Shown: positions 62,806 to 64,000 of the stretch, in pieces
How the letters are laid out: each line of letters begins with the position of its first letter
How positions within the stretch are numbered: the stretch's first letter is position 1
NCBI RefSeq assembly: GCF_009712475.1
Contig: NZ_VCJO01000003.1
Location: 248,001-312,000 of the forward strand
Length of the DNA stretch: 64,000 bases
DNA from: Micromonospora sp. CP22
GTDB taxonomy: Bacteria; Actinomycetota; Actinomycetes; Mycobacteriales; Micromonosporaceae
Direction of reading: 5' to 3'
Made by a program: the position numbers and the translations under genes
Notes under the pieces: model-generated
Seen by the model: the letters and a program-made list of their open reading frames with translations, nothing else
Told to the model about the DNA's origin: nothing
Database searches by the model: none

Positions 62806-63954
62806 TCACCCCTGCTGGTCGGCGCCACCGTCCCGGCTGCCCACCCGCAACTGCGCCCGGATCCGCTCGACCACCTCGTCAACCGTGCCACGGCCGGTGA
62901 AACCGGCGGCCAGTCGATGGCCACCGCCGCCCAGCGCGACCGCCACCCGACTCACGTCCGTCGCGCCCTTGCTGCGCAGGGACACCGCCCACACGTCCGG
63001 CGCGGTCTGCTTGATCACACAGCTCACGTCGGCCTCGGCGGTACAGCGCACCGGATCGATGAGCGCTTCCAGGACGTACGGCCGCTGCTCGTGGCGGGCC
63101 AGGTCGTCCAGGGTCGCGTACGTCCAGACGAGGCCCTGCCCACCGGCCTCCTCGGGCTCCAGCCGAGCCCGCCCGAGCACCTCGCCGAAGAGCCGCACCG
63201 CGCCGAACGGCCGGCTGTCGAACACCCGCCGCGAGATGTCCCCCGGCCGGATCCCGGTGGCCAGCAGCCGGGCCGCCATCTCGTGCACCGCCGGGGTGGT
63301 CGCGTCGAACCGGAACGAGCCGGTGTCGGTGCTCAACGCCACGTACAGGCACTCGGCGATGCCCGCGTCCAACGGTACACCGAGCCGGTCCAACAGCTGC
63401 TCGGCGACCACGGCGGTCGCCGCAGCAGCCGGGTCGACCAGGTTCACGTCACCGAAGCCGCTGTTCGAGGCGTGATGGTCGAGCACCAACGCGATGCCCT
63501 TCCCCGCCAACCGGCCAGCCAGCGCGCCGAGCCGCGACTCACTCGCCGCGTCGAAGCAGATGACCAGATCCGGCTCGGGGTCGGCCTCCGTCTCCGGCAC
63601 CAGCAACTCCAGACCGGGCAGGCCGCGCAGCGGCTCGGGCACCTCCGGCGGGCCGGGGAAGGTGGCCTGCAAACGGCCCACACCGAGCCGCCGCAGCCCG
63701 AGCGCGAAGCCGAGCATGCTGCCCAGCGCGTCCCCGTCCGGGTTGACGTGGCAGATCAGCAGCACCCGACCGTCGGCGGGCAGCCCGCGTACCGCTGCCA
63801 CTGCGGCAGACCAGTCGGCCTCGGTGGGGCCGGCGGAGGCCAACGCGCCGTCGGCCGGGGCGGCGGAGGCCGCCGGAGCAGACCGATCGGAGCCGGGCTG
63901 CCGCAGCACGGCAGCCTCGGAGCCGGCACGGGCCCCACTGGAGGGAGCGGTCAC
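62806..63954 (-). CDS. DHH-family phosphoesterase (NrnA-like oligoribonuclease/pAp phosphatase)
   Basis: 382 residues. The DHH domain has CHVNPDGDALGSML, LVICFDAASESRLG and the name-giving LVLDHHASNSGFGDVN. The C-terminal DHHA1 domain ends with ALGGGGHRLAAGFTG. Such proteins degrade nanoRNAs and dephosphorylate pAp. The first 45 residues are an Ala/Ser/Pro-rich extension not in the core family. GTG 63954 overlaps the stop of the upstream rbfA fragment (GTGA), the conserved infB-rbfA-nrnA arrangement. Confidence 0.92.
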   Translation of the reverse strand: MTAPSSGARAGSEAAVLRQPGSDRSAPAASAAPADGALASAGPTEADWSAAVAAVRGLPADGRVLLICHVNPDGDALGSMLGFALGLRRLGVGRLQATFPGPPEVPEPLRGLPGLELLVPETEADPEPDLVICFDAASESRLGALAGRLAGKGIALVLDHHASNSGFGDVNLVDPAAAATAVVAEQLLDRLGVPLDAGIAECLYVALSTDTGSFRFDATTPAVHEMAARLLATGIRPGDISRRVFDSRPFGAVRLFGEVLGRARLEPEEAGGQGLVWTYATLDDLARHEQRPYVLEALIDPVRCTAEADVSCVIKQTAPDVWAVSLRSKGATDVSRVAVALGGGGHRLAAGFTGRGTVDEVVERIRAQLRVGSRDGGADQQG

Positions 63955-64000
63955 CGCCGTTCCCCGCCACGGGAGTCGTCGGCGGTCTCGTCCTCGTCGG
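63951..64000 (-). CDS. rbfA: C-terminal end of a gene, probably rbfA (partial)
   Basis: The last 15 codons of a gene entering from the right edge, DEDETADDSRGGERR then TGA, in frame and overlapping the DHH phosphoesterase start by 4 nt. An acidic, hydrophilic tail is common in actinobacterial ribosome-binding factor A, and rbfA precedes this phosphoesterase in most actinobacteria. The name rests on synteny; the sequence seen is too short to prove it. Confidence 0.6.
   Translation of the reverse strand, partial: DEDETADDSRGGERR

Overview
This 64 kb window is chromosomal DNA from a high-GC actinomycete. Base composition, gene order and small details point to the family Micromonosporaceae (a Micromonospora-like organism); that genus-level call is inference. 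The right two thirds follow the gene order of the recA-to-truB block known from Mycobacterium and Streptomyces. Read right to left on the minus strand this is rbfA (partial), a DHH phosphoesterase, truB, ribF, rpsO, pnp, an M16 protease, dapB, thyX, dapA, rnj, ftsK, rimO, pgsA, cinA, clgR, pspA, pspM and finally DUF3046. recA itself should lie just past the left edge.

Layout. 1-3.7 kb: presumed recA leader with a LexA-like box, DUF3046, an MFS transporter, an acyl-CoA dehydrogenase and a UdgX-type uracil-DNA glycosylase. 3.7-5.0 kb: a decayed, repeat-bearing island with a small HTH protein, a gene fragment, a long imperfect palindrome and a 21-bp tandem repeat. 5.0-8.3 kb: a MocR-type regulator divergent from a flavin-fold/acetyltransferase fusion and a LeuE exporter. 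8.3-18.4 kb: Spo0M, two coupled CNNM/CorC-type proteins behind a leaderless upstream ORF, and a six-gene Mrp Na+/H+ antiporter operon with fused A and B subunits. 18.6-27.3 kb: the giant helicase Lhr, a lipoprotein, a SAM hydrolase (fluorinase family), a CPCC protein, a secreted SH3-like protein and a Nei-type glycosylase. 27.6-31.4 kb: a 1261-residue multicopper-oxidase-like protein that has lost most copper ligands and carries three FN3-like domains. 31.4-37.6 kb: the PspM-PspA-ClgR envelope-stress locus, cinA, pgsA, rimO and an ornithine cyclodeaminase homologue. 37.7-38.5 kb: a guanidine-III riboswitch in front of a Gdx/SugE guanidinium exporter. 38.5-50 kb: ftsK, two YbjN proteins, an S1 protease, rnj-dapA, thyX, DUF2752 and an AlkX/YcaQ glycosylase. 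50-64 kb: two acetyltransferases, a GT87 mannosyltransferase-like protein, dapB, M16 protease, pnp, rpsO, ribF, truB, a MATE transporter, small membrane proteins, the DHH phosphoesterase and the last codons of rbfA.

The window is rich in genome-maintenance genes (UdgX, Lhr, Nei, AlkX, ThyX, FtsK, and recA next door) and RNA-turnover genes (RNase J, PNPase, DHH phosphoesterase). Several genes have a TANNNT-like -10 element 6-8 nt before the start codon and no Shine-Dalgarno, which suggests leaderless mRNAs. The observations most worth following up are the guanidine-III riboswitch/exporter pair, the copper-ligand-less oxidase, the leaderless upstream ORF and start-codon hairpin before the CorC pair, and the decayed island at 3.7-5.0 kb. 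I saw no prophage, CRISPR array, rRNA, tRNA or complete insertion sequence.
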